Both the position numbers and the translations under genes were made by a program. A stretch of DNA of 39,655 bases from Planctomycetaceae bacterium (GTDB lineage: Bacteria > Planctomycetota > Planctomycetia > Planctomycetales > Planctomycetaceae), in assembly GCA_020850695.1 (NCBI GenBank), contig JADZEF010000328.1, positions 1 to 39,655 on the forward strand, in the 5' to 3' direction. Under the pieces are notes generated by a model. That model was not told the origin of the DNA. It did no database searches and saw only the letters and a list, made by a program, of their open reading frames with translations. This document shows positions 18,186 through 26,900 of this stretch, piece after piece (within the stretch, counting starts at the first letter, position 1; each line of letters begins with the position of its first letter).

Positions 18186-18443
18186 TTGCTCGCGGCACGT
18201 CACATGCAGACCCTGCGCTGTCGGTCGCTGGGGACGCAGATCGGTCGGCGGATGGCGGTCGGGGCCTCTCCCGGCCCCTTGCTGCGGCAGTTCCTCGTCG
18301 AAGCCACGGTCTTGTGCCTGTTCGGCGGGCTCCCCGGCATCGCGGCGGTCGGCGTGTCGTTGACGGTCGGAACGTCCTTCGGTTTCTTTCCCGCCGGGAG
18401 GGCCTCGCGCCTCGACCCCATCGAGACGTTGCGATACGAATAA
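18186..18443 (+). pseudogene. Remnant of a MacB/FtsX-type ABC transporter permease C-terminus
   Basis: The frame reads 'LGTQIGRRMAVGASPGPLLRQFLVEATVLCLFGGLPGI' and then, after a short join, 'FGFFPAGRASRLDPIETLRYE' and a stop. Both parts match the end of MacB-type permeases, where they are normally separated by about 40 residues of transmembrane sequence that are missing here. The N-terminal 500 or more residues are also absent, and no ribosome binding site is seen. Homology starts near 18216. It is therefore a decayed fragment. It lies between the sigma-54 motif and the hibernation-factor gene and may now serve only as leader. Confidence 0.72.
18193..18208 (+). promoter_or_regulatory. Sigma-54 promoter candidate for hpf/APH-AAA
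   Basis: CGGCACGTCACATGCA has the GG and GC of sigma-54 promoters exactly 10 bases apart and keeps the GGCACG core. It is about 260 bases before the hpf ATG. The paired TGTGC-N6-GCACA sites start 119 bp upstream. The long leader contains the permease remnant. Confidence 0.68.
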
Positions 18444-18470
18444 GACTTTGAAAGACAACAGGAGCTTCCG

Positions 18471-19016
18471 ATGCAAGTCCCGCTGCAGGTCAGTTTTCGT
18501 AATGTGGACCGTTCCGACGCAATCGAGGCGGCGGTCCGCGAGAAGGCCGCCAAGCTCGAGGAATTCTTCGATCGCATCACCAGCTGCCACGTCATCATCG
18601 AGGCGCCGCACCAACATCATCAGCGCGGCAACCTCTACCGCGTGTCCATCCACCTCGCGGTTCCCCGCAAGGAATTGGTCGTCGACCGCCAGCCCCCCGA
18701 GCACCACGCGGCCGAAGACGTGCGGGTGGCGCTGCGCGAGGCCTTCGACAGCATGCGAAGACAGCTCGAGGACTACGTCCGCGAAGTCCGCGGCGACGTG
18801 AAGCCGCATGCGGAGCCGGATGTGGCCCGTGTCTACAAACTCTTCCCGGAAGCGGATTATGGCTTTCTGACGACCTCGGACGGCCGCGAAATCTACTTCC
18901 ACGCTCACAGCGTGCTGGACGGCTTCAACCGTCTGCAACACGGGACCGAAGTGCGGTTTGTCGAAGAGGAAGGAGAGAAGGGGCCGCAAGCGACGTCGAT
19001 CCGTATCGTCGGATGA
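18471..19016 (+). CDS. hpf: Ribosome hibernation factor (HPF/RaiA) fused to a cold-shock domain
   Basis: A 181-residue two-domain protein. Residues 1-115 are an HPF/RaiA (sigma-54 modulation) domain, with 'VSFRNVDRSDAIEAAVREKA' and 'ALREAFDSMRRQLEDYV'; these proteins bind the 30S decoding centre and silence ribosomes in starved cells. Residues 118-181 are a cold-shock OB fold with both RNA-binding motifs recognisable ('YGFLTT', 'IYFHAHSV'). The fusion suggests a hibernation factor with extra RNA contact. AGGAG lies six bases before the ATG. A sigma-54 motif with paired enhancer-like sites lies upstream. The next gene begins about 105 bases after the stop and is probably co-transcribed. A decayed relative lies at 35654-35847. 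The HPF family call is firm; the role of the fusion is inferred. Confidence 0.9.
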   Translation: MQVPLQVSFRNVDRSDAIEAAVREKAAKLEEFFDRITSCHVIIEAPHQHHQRGNLYRVSIHLAVPRKELVVDRQPPEHHAAEDVRVALREAFDSMRRQLEDYVREVRGDVKPHAEPDVARVYKLFPEADYGFLTTSDGREIYFHAHSVLDGFNRLQHGTEVRFVEEEGEKGPQATSIRIVG

Positions 19017-19120
19017 TATCCTTCGGGAGTACGGGGCGGATCCACCGGCTCCGGAAGGTCGCGTTCGACTGGACGACGAGTGTGCCGCACCGCCTCTCGA
19101 CGACAACTCGGGTTCATCCC

Positions 19121-20707
19121 ATGTCCGAATCCTCCTCCAAAGGCCTCGTCGAGGCGCTCGTGCGCACGCCGGCGATCTTCGGGCCCGGCGTCCGATCGGT
19201 GGAGTTGCTCGAGACGCACATCTCGTGGGTTCTCCTGGCGGGAACGGACGCCTACAAGATCAAGAAGCCGGTCAATTTCGGGTTCCTGGACTTCTCGACG
19301 TTGGAGCGCCGGCGACGCTTCTGCGAGGAAGAACTGCGGCTCAACGGCAGGCTTGCCCCCGAGTTGTACCTCGAAGTGGTCCCCATCACGGGAACGTCCG
19401 AGGCGCCCCGACTCGGGGGGACCGGTTCTGCCATCGAATACGCGGTGCGGATGCGGCGGTTTCCGCAGGAACGTCTCTTGAGCCGCGTTCTCCAGGACGG
19501 ACAACTCACGACCACCGACATCGATCGTCTGGCGGCGGAAGTCGCCGACTTCCATGCACGCATCGCAACGGCCCCGCAGGACGCGCCGTTCGGCGCGCCG
19601 CGGGAAGTGATGAAGCCTGTCGAGGAAAACTTCCGGCAGCTGGCGGTCGCAGAAGACATGGACCCCGCCCTCGTCGCGGAGATCGCTCAACTCGAGACGT
19701 GGTGCAGATCCGAATACTCCCGTCGCACGGCCGATTTTCTGGCTCGCAAGGAAGCCGGATTCGTGCGGGAATGCCACGGAGACATGCACCTCGGCAACAT
19801 GGTGCTGCGGGACGATCGGTCGGTCCTGATTTTTGACGGGATCGAGTTCAGCGAGCCGCTCCGGTGGATCGACGTCGCCAGCGAGATCGCGTTTGTGACA
19901 ATGGATCTCGAAGACCGGGGCCGGCCCGACTTCGCGCACCGGTTCCTGAACCAGTACCTCGAGTTGACCGGGGATTATGGGCTGCTGAGCGTGCTGACGT
20001 TCTATCAGGTCTATCGGGCGATGGTCCGCGCGAAGGTCGCGTGCCTGCGCCTGGCGCAACCCGGAATGAATGAGTCGGAGCGCTCCCGAAACCTGGCGGA
20101 ATTTCGGAGCTACGTGAAACTGGGCGCCTCGCTGACACGGCCCCCGCAACCTTTCCTGCTTCTGGTCCACGGTCTCTCGGGCAGCGGCAAAACGACAGGA
20201 ACGCAACCGGTTCTCGAAGAACTGGGCGCGGTTCGGCTGCGGTCGGACGTCGAGCGGAAGCGGCTGTCCGGCCTCAAGTCGCTGGACCGAAGTCGCTCGG
20301 GGCTGGGGACCGATCTCTATTCGACGGAAGCGACGAGCCGGACCTACGAACGCCTGCTCGATCGGGCACGGTCGATTCTCTGCAGCGGGCGCTGCGTCAT
20401 CGTCGATGCGACGTTCTTGCGCCGGTCCGACCGGGACGAGTTTCGCCGCCTCGCGGTCGAGTTGCGGACCCCCTGGCTCATCCTCGACTTCGAAGCTCCC
20501 GTCGATGTTCTGCGGCAACGCATCGAGCGAAGGGCCAGGGCCGGTGGCGACGCTTCGGAAGCGACCGTCGCCGTTCTGGAGCAGCAGCTCACGCAGCGCG
20601 AACCGCTGGACGACGAGGAGCGCGCTCACGCGATCTTGGTGGAGACAACGGCGCCTCTCGACGCACCGCGATTGCTGGACGCCATCCGCTCACGAGTACA
20701 GCCGTAA
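19121..20707 (+). CDS. Bifunctional aminoglycoside phosphotransferase-like / AAA ATPase
   Basis: A 528-residue protein of the COG2187-COG0645 fusion. The first half is kinase-like (APH fold): 'CHGDMHLGN' at about 218-226 holds the catalytic Asp, and 'IFDGIEF' the metal-binding Asp. The second half is a P-loop kinase-like ATPase with Walker A 'GLSGSGKT' at 351-358. The phosphorylated substrate is unknown. The best-known relative is Rv2004c of Mycobacterium tuberculosis, a member of the DosR dormancy regulon, which fits the neighbours here. The start is uncertain: I chose the ATG at 19121, where homology begins, although the ribosome binding site is weak; the frame is open to 19013. It probably shares the hpf transcript. 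Confidence 0.85.
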   Translation: MSESSSKGLVEALVRTPAIFGPGVRSVELLETHISWVLLAGTDAYKIKKPVNFGFLDFSTLERRRRFCEEELRLNGRLAPELYLEVVPITGTSEAPRLGGTGSAIEYAVRMRRFPQERLLSRVLQDGQLTTTDIDRLAAEVADFHARIATAPQDAPFGAPREVMKPVEENFRQLAVAEDMDPALVAEIAQLETWCRSEYSRRTADFLARKEAGFVRECHGDMHLGNMVLRDDRSVLIFDGIEFSEPLRWIDVASEIAFVTMDLEDRGRPDFAHRFLNQYLELTGDYGLLSVLTFYQVYRAMVRAKVACLRLAQPGMNESERSRNLAEFRSYVKLGASLTRPPQPFLLLVHGLSGSGKTTGTQPVLEELGAVRLRSDVERKRLSGLKSLDRSRSGLGTDLYSTEATSRTYERLLDRARSILCSGRCVIVDATFLRRSDRDEFRRLAVELRTPWLILDFEAPVDVLRQRIERRARAGGDASEATVAVLEQQLTQREPLDDEERAHAILVETTAPLDAPRLLDAIRSRVQP

Positions 20708-20711
20708 GCAG

Positions 20712-20729
20712 ATCGCATCTCTTTGCGAT
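20712..20729 (+). terminator. Weak hairpin after the APH/AAA gene
   Basis: ATCGCA at 20712-20717 pairs with TGCGAT at 20724-20729, five bases after the stop codon. There is no T-tract, so intrinsic termination is doubtful. Confidence 0.25.
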
Positions 20730-20739
20730 GATCCAATGC

Positions 20740-20910
20740 TCAATCGACGTCACGACAAGCGGCTGAACGTGCGGGAATGGGTCCGGGCACGTCAGGCGGC
20801 TCCGGCATCGGGAGCGGTTCCGGCTCCGTCGGACGGGGCTCCGGGTCGGGATGGGGCGGGGGCCATGGGACGGGAGGATGGGGCGGCGGCTGGGGCTTCA
20901 CGGTTCTCAT
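20740..20910 (-). CDS. Possible 56-residue proline-rich protein
   Basis: An open frame of 56 codons in which about 25 residues are proline, with a repeated Pro-Pro-His/Pro-Glu-Pro character and a few charged residues. It begins with ATG at 20910, preceded by GGAG with a ten-base spacer, and lies 85 bases downstream of the hsp20 stop on the same strand. No family is recognised. Proline-rich tails can be read from any GC-rich stretch, so it may be spurious; the ribosome binding site and position after hsp20 are the only support. Confidence 0.35.
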   Translation of the reverse strand: MRTVKPQPPPHPPVPWPPPHPDPEPRPTEPEPLPMPEPPDVPGPIPARSAACRDVD

Positions 20911-20942
20911 CGATTCGGTTCTCCACGGAAGACCGACAATCC

Positions 20943-20978
20943 GGCGCTGACAGCGAGCGGCAACTCCCTGTCAGCGCC
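20943..20978 (-). terminator. Perfect 11-bp stem downstream of hsp20
   Basis: GGCGCTGACAG at 20943-20953 is the exact complement of CTGTCAGCGCC at 20968-20978, with a 14-base loop, starting 17 bases after the hsp20 stop on the minus strand. No T-run follows, so it may stabilise the 3' end or attenuate rather than terminate fully. Confidence 0.5.
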
Positions 20979-20995
20979 CCTTCGCCCCGACCGGT

Positions 20996-21472
20996 TCACT
21001 TCCCCTTGGCCTCCACCTTGATGTGCCGCGTCTTGGCCTCTTCGGCCTTCGGGATCGAGAGCGTCAGCACGCCCTCGGCGTATTCGGCTTTCGCCTGGTT
21101 CTCCTTGACGGCGCACGGAAGCGTCACCGATCGGGAGAAGCTCCCAGAGCGGCGCTCGATGCGATGCCACGTCTTCCCCTTCTCCTCTTTCTCTTCCTTG
21201 CGCTCGCCGCTGACGCGAAGCGTGTTGCCGCTCACTTCGATATTGATGTCCTCCGCCTTCATGCCGGGGACGTCCATCCGCACCTGCACCGCAGCGTCGG
21301 TCTCGGAGAGGTCGAGCGATGGACGCATCATCATTTGAGTGCTTTCGGCGGTGCCGTCGGGGAAGAAGCGGCCGAAGAGGTCCTCCATCTCGTCGCGGAG
21401 CGTCTGGAAGATGTCGCGGCCGGCGGCAGGCACGAGATTGCGAGGGGCGCGCGCGGGAACGGTCGTGGTCAT
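20996..21472 (-). CDS. Small heat-shock protein, Hsp20/alpha-crystallin family
   Basis: A 158-residue ATP-independent chaperone that holds unfolding proteins in large oligomers. The alpha-crystallin domain covers about residues 48-150. It has 'VRMDVPGMKAEDINIEVSGN' at its start, 'ERRSGSFSRSVTLP' in the middle and the 'GVLTLSIPKAE' strand near the end. The C-terminus is short and rich in Lys, without a clear I-x-I anchor. The ATG at 21472 follows a near-perfect AAGGAGG. A sigma-54 motif lies at 21583-21598 on the same strand, giving a leader of about 100 bases. Hsp20 proteins are induced by heat, starvation or hypoxia, in line with the neighbouring hibernation and universal-stress genes. Confidence 0.94.
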   Translation of the reverse strand: MTTTVPARAPRNLVPAAGRDIFQTLRDEMEDLFGRFFPDGTAESTQMMMRPSLDLSETDAAVQVRMDVPGMKAEDINIEVSGNTLRVSGERKEEKEEKGKTWHRIERRSGSFSRSVTLPCAVKENQAKAEYAEGVLTLSIPKAEEAKTRHIKVEAKGK

Positions 21473-21582
21473 GGCTGTCCTCCTTGGGGACTGTCGCGGA
21501 AGAGATCGGAATGTTCTGTGAAGACCCGTGCCGCCGCGTTCGGTCGGGTCCCAGTTCGAGTGAACGCGATGCGATGCGAAAA

Positions 21583-21598
21583 TGCATCCCGCGTGCCG
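21583..21598 (-). promoter_or_regulatory. Sigma-54 promoter candidate for hsp20
   Basis: Read on the minus strand the motif is CGGCACGCGGGATGCA, with GG and GC 10 bases apart. It lies 111 bases before the hsp20 start. I could not find perfect TGTGC-N6-GCACA sites upstream; TGTGA-N6-GCCGC at 21750-21765 (plus strand) is only a weak match. Otherwise 21599-21928 holds no gene. Confidence 0.62.
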
Positions 21599-21928
21599 AT
21601 CTCGCCGGCGGAAGCACTTTTTTCCATCGCGGGGCCGGCGTTCCTGCCGTTCCACCGGGAATCATGCGGTTGCCTGCCCACGGCTGGCCGAAGAGCCGCA
21701 GCCTCCTTCGGACGGTCATCGCCCGCGGTGAGACGACCGGTCCCGGGGGTGTGACGAAACGCCGCGCTGCCGCGCGCCGGCCGTGCGATCGTCCTTCGCC
21801 GTCGTGTCATGCTCCGCAAGGGACGTGACCGCCCCTCGTCAAAACCGCCGCGCCGCAGGCAGCGCGCGACGACTGCGTCACCAAGGTCCCGGGAACTGGG
21901 CGCGGGAGAGGGGACAAACCACAACCGT

Positions 21929-23044
21929 CTAACACGGAAGCGCGATCCGGAACTCGGCCCCGCCGGGGCTCGCCGCCTCAATGTGGCCCCCGTGAGCTTC
22001 GATGATCCGCCTCGTGATGGCCATTCCCAGGCCCGTCCCCTTCGGCTTCGTCGTGAAGAACGGGTCGAAGACCCGCTGCAACTGTTCGCGGCTCAGTCCG
22101 GGACCGTTGTCGCGGACGGCGACCACCAGCCCGCGGCCGCCATTCACGGGCGCTTCATGGGTGGTCACGGTGATTTCGACCGGATCGGCGCACGCCGCGA
22201 GGGAATTCTCGAAGATGTTGCGGAACACCTGCTGAAGTCGATCCTGATCGACCGCGACGGTCAAGCCGTCCCCTGCCGCCATGCCGGTGTCCCGATTTCC
22301 GGTCCCCGGCAGCCGCGCTTTCCCCCCGTCAAACTCCTGTCGGAACCGAACCGTCCGCCCGGACCACGCCGTCGACAACTCATCCCAGGCCGACTGAAGG
22401 ACTGTCGAGAGAGGCGCGCGCTGGCGATTGAGGATGATCGGCGCCGCATATTCGCGGATGTCCTGAAACAGACGGCGAATCTTCGCCTGCGCATTCTGCA
22501 TCCGCTCGATCAGCTCGAGCGCGTCCGGCCGATCTTTGACACGCCGCTGCAGGAGTTCCATCGCGGTCGAGAACTGCTGAAAGGCATTGCGGCTCTCGTG
22601 AATCAGGACCGCGGTCATCTCGCCGACAGCCGCCAGCCGCTCGGATTGGAGCGCCCTCTCCTCGGACTTCTGCATCTGCGCGATTCTCGACAGCGACGCG
22701 CGCAAAGCCCCCGGGTTGACCGGCTTCAGAATGTAATCCCACGCCCCTTCACGCAACGCGGTGATCGTGCTGTCGAGATCGCCGTAGCCGGTCACGATGA
22801 TCGTGGCCGCCTTCGGAGCGAGTTGTTGAAGCTTCGGAAGAAGAGACTCGGCCGTCCCGTCCGCCAGGCACCGGTCGAGCAGGATCGCGCCGTACTCGGA
22901 CCAGTTCGTCCGGTCGAGCGTTTCCGCAATCGAACGCGCGAAATCGACGTGGTGGCCGTCGATCTCCAGAATGTCGCGCAGGTTCGCCTGCGTGTCGAGG
23001 TCGTCCTCGACCAGCAGGACCCGCAAGGTGGCTGCGTCGTTCAT
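21929..23044 (-). CDS. Receiver domain fused to a histidine kinase
   Basis: A 371-residue signalling protein in the order receiver then kinase. The receiver (residues 7-120) has the acidic pocket 'VEDD', phospho-acceptor Asp57 in 'ILLDRCLADG' and the Lys of 'LKPVNP'. The dimerisation box holds His149 in 'LIHESRNAFQQF'. The ATPase domain has an N-box ('NIFENSLAACADP'), 'DNGPGL' and 'GTGLGMAI'. With no sensor or membrane segment it is probably a cytoplasmic phosphorelay kinase controlled through its own receiver. AAGGA lies six bases before the ATG. It follows the BON gene by 54 bases in a likely three-gene operon (23724 to 21929). The partner regulator is not certain. Confidence 0.9.
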   Translation of the reverse strand: MNDAATLRVLLVEDDLDTQANLRDILEIDGHHVDFARSIAETLDRTNWSEYGAILLDRCLADGTAESLLPKLQQLAPKAATIIVTGYGDLDSTITALREGAWDYILKPVNPGALRASLSRIAQMQKSEERALQSERLAAVGEMTAVLIHESRNAFQQFSTAMELLQRRVKDRPDALELIERMQNAQAKIRRLFQDIREYAAPIILNRQRAPLSTVLQSAWDELSTAWSGRTVRFRQEFDGGKARLPGTGNRDTGMAAGDGLTVAVDQDRLQQVFRNIFENSLAACADPVEITVTTHEAPVNGGRGLVVAVRDNGPGLSREQLQRVFDPFFTTKPKGTGLGMAITRRIIEAHGGHIEAASPGGAEFRIALPC

Positions 23045-23098
23045 GACAAGTCCTTCGGGCGGAACACGCTCGTCTGCCGGAAAAGCCTCAGGTCCGCC

Positions 23099-23389
23099 TC
23101 ACCGCGAGGAGACGACTTCAATCTCGTTCCGCACCTCGACCACGCCAGGCACACCCTTCACGATGGTTTGCGCCACCTGCTTCAGATGGTGCCGCGGCAC
23201 GCGGCCGACGAGGACTACCCGGCCGCCCGCGGCCGTCACCTCGACGCGACACAACGGAAGATAGTTGGTTCGCCGCAGCGCCGCCAGCGCGCTGGCCGCC
23301 AGCGCAACGTCGAGAACGGGCCTCTGTGGACTCTGCTCTATTCCCATCGTATCGGTCCGTCTCTCGTCCGAAGCGATCATCCTCTCCAT
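23099..23389 (-). CDS. BON-domain protein
   Basis: A 96-residue protein whose last 60 residues match the BON fold: 'LCRVEVTAAGGRVVLVGRV' and then 'IVKGVPGVVEVRNEIEVV'. BON domains bind membranes or ligands and often occur in osmotic or envelope-stress proteins. No signal peptide is seen, so this copy is probably cytoplasmic. The ATG at 23389 has GGAGG seven bases upstream and overlaps the end of the preceding gene by 13 bases, which points to translational coupling. A longer frame to 23446 lies inside the neighbour and is less likely. Confidence 0.78.
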   Translation of the reverse strand: MERMIASDERRTDTMGIEQSPQRPVLDVALAASALAALRRTNYLPLCRVEVTAAGGRVVLVGRVPRHHLKQVAQTIVKGVPGVVEVRNEIEVVSSR

Positions 23390-23724
23390 CCGATTTCCTC
23401 CGTCGCAGGAACCGTCGGCGGGGTGGCCCGCCGGTTCTGGCAGCAACGGCGGGCGAGGTGGGCCAGACGCTCGAGCTGAGGCCGGTCAAGCCACTGCAGC
23501 CGTCGACGCAGGTCCGGCGTGAGAAGCGGCAGCCGAGCCGTTTCGATCACCCGCACCAGTTCGTCCCGTTCCAGCCGTGACACGATGTGGCTCGGCAGCT
23601 CTGCCACCTCCACTTCGTCAAGCGCCGACGAATTCCCCAAGGCGCCGGAGAACGTCAACACCGACAACGGGGACTGCTGCGAATCGTCCGAAGTTCGCTC
23701 AAGGGTAACGGTTGTCTTTGTCAC
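23377..23724 (-). CDS. Hypothetical protein, first gene of the BON/kinase operon
   Basis: A protein of about 115 residues that I do not recognise. The C-terminal half has a helical, Arg- and Leu-rich segment, 'TPDLRRRLQWLDRPQLERLA', ending with a pair of Cys residues. The GTG at 23724 has GGAG eight bases upstream. The frame is also open to an ATG at 23784 but no ribosome binding site is seen there. Its stop overlaps the start of the BON gene. It is divergent from the large FixL-like kinase gene, and a GTAAGGG-TTT-CCCTTAC palindrome lies in the shared region. Confidence 0.6.
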   Translation of the reverse strand: MTKTTVTLERTSDDSQQSPLSVLTFSGALGNSSALDEVEVAELPSHIVSRLERDELVRVIETARLPLLTPDLRRRLQWLDRPQLERLAHLARRCCQNRRATPPTVPATEEIGWRG

Positions 23725-23837
23725 GGCCGCAACTCCATTGCGAATGAATGTCGGGCAACAGGGGAGAATCGCCGGAGCGGACATCGATTGTGTCTGAAAT
23801 GACCCGCCGGCGCTGTACTCCTTCGGAGAATTCTTTT

Positions 23838-23854
23838 GTAAGGGTTTCCCTTAC
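23838..23854. promoter_or_regulatory. FixJ-box-like palindrome GTAAGGG-TTT-CCCTTAC
   Basis: A perfect palindrome with 7-bp arms and a 3-base centre, 107 bases before the ATG of the FixL-like kinase and 114 bases from the divergent operon. The half TTTCCCTTAC agrees, as I recall it, with the binding site of rhizobial FixJ. The downstream regulator gene at 27724 has a LuxR/FixJ-type HTH, so autoregulation is plausible. Confidence 0.55.
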
Positions 23855-23960
23855 CGCTGCTCACGACAAAACACCGAGCCATGGATACGGTATCATCGTT
23901 GGGTGTGTCGTGAAGGTCTTTGGCATCTCAGTCCCTTCTTGTCTTCCGGCGAGGTCATCC

Positions 23961-26900
23961 ATGGCCGCAAAAAAGAAGGCCGCTTCGCCTCGCCCACGAA
24001 GACGCACACAGGGTCACAATCCAGCCGACTCTCCTGACCTTCCGAATCCAGCGGATTCGCGCGATCCCGCGCCGACAGACGCTCCGCCGGAGGTCCCGGT
24101 GGTCGGAATCGCCGCTTCCGCCGGCGCACTGGACGCCTTCGGCAAGTTCCTTGGCGCCACCCCCTCCAACTGTGGCATGGCTTTCGTCCTGCTGCCCCAC
24201 CTCGACCCGACGCACCCCAGCCTGATGGCCGAATTGCTCTCGCAGCGCACGCCGATGACGGTGCGCGAGGCCGCCGACGGCATGCTCTGCGAGCCGAATC
24301 GCGTCTACGTCATTCCCCCGAACGGCGATCTTTCGATCTCCGCGGGACGGCTGCGGCTGACACGCCCCGAAGTCCGCCACGACGCGCCGACCGCCATCGA
24401 TTTCTTCTTCCGCTCCCTCGCACACGACCGCCACGAGCGGGCGATCGGCGTTGTCCTGTCCGGAACGGGACGGAGCGGCACGCCCGGCCTCAAGGAGATC
24501 AAGCTGGCCGGCGGCCTGGTTCTCGCCCAACGGCCGGACACCGCCGAATACCCGCAGATGCCGCAAAGCGTGATCGCCGCGGGCCTCGCCGACGCCGTCC
24601 TCCCGCCGGAAGAAATGCCGGCCGCACTGATCCAGTATCTCCAGCATCCCCGCGGCCCCCACGAGGAACGTCCCCCAACCGACGTCGTCGAGTCGGAGCC
24701 CCTCTCGCAAATCCTGGCCATCCTGCGGACTCGTACCCGGTACGACTTTCGCGGGTACCGCCGCAGCATGCTTGCCCGCCGCGTCGAACGGCGGATGACC
24801 GTTTCCAGGGTTCCGTCGCTTGCACATTACATCGAACGGCTTCGAGTCGATCCTGCCGAGGTCCAGAAGCTCTACAAGGACCTGCTGATCGGCGTCACGG
24901 ACTTCTTTCGCGATCCCGATGCGTTCGACTTCCTTGCAACGGATGTCATTCCCAGGATTCTCGACCAGCAGCGAGACGAAGTGCGGGTCTGGGTGCCGGG
25001 CTGCGCCTCGGGCGAGGAAGCCTATTCCATCGCGATCCTGTTCCTGGAGGAATTCGCGCGCCGCCACGAACTCCCGCGAGTCAAGATCTTCGCAACCGAC
25101 GTCGACGACGACTCGCTCGAAATCGCCCGCCGCGGCATGTACTCCGAGGAGATCGCAACGCGAGTCTCGCTCGAGCGGAGACAGCAGTTCTTCGTCCGTG
25201 TGGATCTGTCGGGTTTCCAGGTCGACAAGCCGCTGCGCGACGCGGTCGTTTTCGCCCGGCAGAACGTCATCAGCGACCCTCCCTTCCGCAAGGTCGATCT
25301 GATCAGCTGCCGCAATCTGCTGATCTATCTCGAGCCGGAAACGCAGGAGAGGATCATCGCGACGTTCCACTTCGCCCTGCGCCCCCAAGGCTTTCTGCTG
25401 CTCGGCCCCTCCGAGTCCGCCGGCCGGAAAGCGAACCTGTTTGAGCATGTGTCGCGCAAGCATCGCGTCTACCGGCGCGTCAGCGAAGCCGAGCTGGAAC
25501 TGAACCGTCCGCCGGAACGTTCCGAACGACTTCCCGAACTCGGGGCGCCGCTTCCCCAGTTGATGCTCCGACACCGGGGGCGAACGCTGGCGACTCAGGC
25601 ACAGCAGTTGGTGATGGATCGCTACGCGCCCCCCTGCGTAGTGATCAACCGCAACGGCGAAGTGGTCTATCTCCACGGACCTCTGAACGATTTCCTTCAG
25701 GTTCCCGGAGGAGAGTTGACGTCCGATCTGCTCGCCATGGCCAGAGAGGGTTTGCAGACCCGCCTCCGGTCAGCCGTCCGCCAGGCCGTGCGCGAAGAGC
25801 GGACCGTCGTCATCCCGGATGTCTCCGTCAAGACGGACCATACAACGATCGTGGTCCAACTGACGGTCGAACCGGTTCGCGAGCCGCACGGCATCGACGG
25901 ACTTCTGCTCGTCTCGTTTGAGCGGACTCCCGCCGAAAGGCCGCCGGCCGCGGGGACTCCCGTCGCCCCCCAGGCTCCGCCCGCCGCAATTTCCCAGGTC
26001 TCTCCAGGGCGCAGCCCGGAGCAGATGCTCGGCGACCTGGAGTATGAACTCAAGAGCACGCGCGAGGAACTGCAGGCCACGATCGAGGAACTCGAAAGCT
26101 CGAATGAGGAGCTCAGGGCGTCGCACGAGGAAGCCCTCGCCGTCAACCAGGAACTCCAGTCGTCCAACGAAGAGCTCGAAACGTCGAAAGAGGAGTATCA
26201 ATCCGTCAACGAGGAGCTTGGCACCGTCAACATGCAGCTCCAGCAGAAAGTGGACGAGCTGGACCGGGCCAATGCGGCGATTACGAATCTTTTCAACAGC
26301 ACCGACATCGCCACGATCTTTCTTGATGGAGAACTGCGGATCCAGCGGTTCACTCCGGGAATCATGCGGCTGTTCAATCTCCAGGAAGGGGACGTCGGAC
26401 GGCCGATCACCGACCTCGCCACGAAGTTCAACAACCACAACCTCGCGGCCGACTGCCGAAGCGTCCTCCAGTCCCTGATTCCCGTCGAGAGGGAGGTGAC
26501 GACACTCGCGGCGGAGTCTCGGCCGGCGAGCGAGACGGCTTCGACAACCGGGCCCGGGCGCGAGCCTCGCATGAGCCCGGCGGCCACGCCGCTCGCCGCT
26601 CGTCCCGCGTCCGGGTTCTACCTTTGCCGCATCACTCCCTACCAGACCGCACGGAATCACACCGTCGGAGTTGTCATCACCTTCGTCGACGTCGCCCAGC
26701 TCAAACGCGTCGAAGAGTCGCTCCGCGAAAGCGAGGAACGGATGCGGGCGGTTGTCGCCACCGCGGCCGACGCCATCATCACCATCGGCGAGCGGGGCGA
26801 GATCGATCGATTCAATCCCGCGGCCGAACGGATGTTCGGATACTCTGCGGAAGAGGCCATCGGCCGGAACGTCAAGATGCTGATGCCTTCTCCCTTTCAG

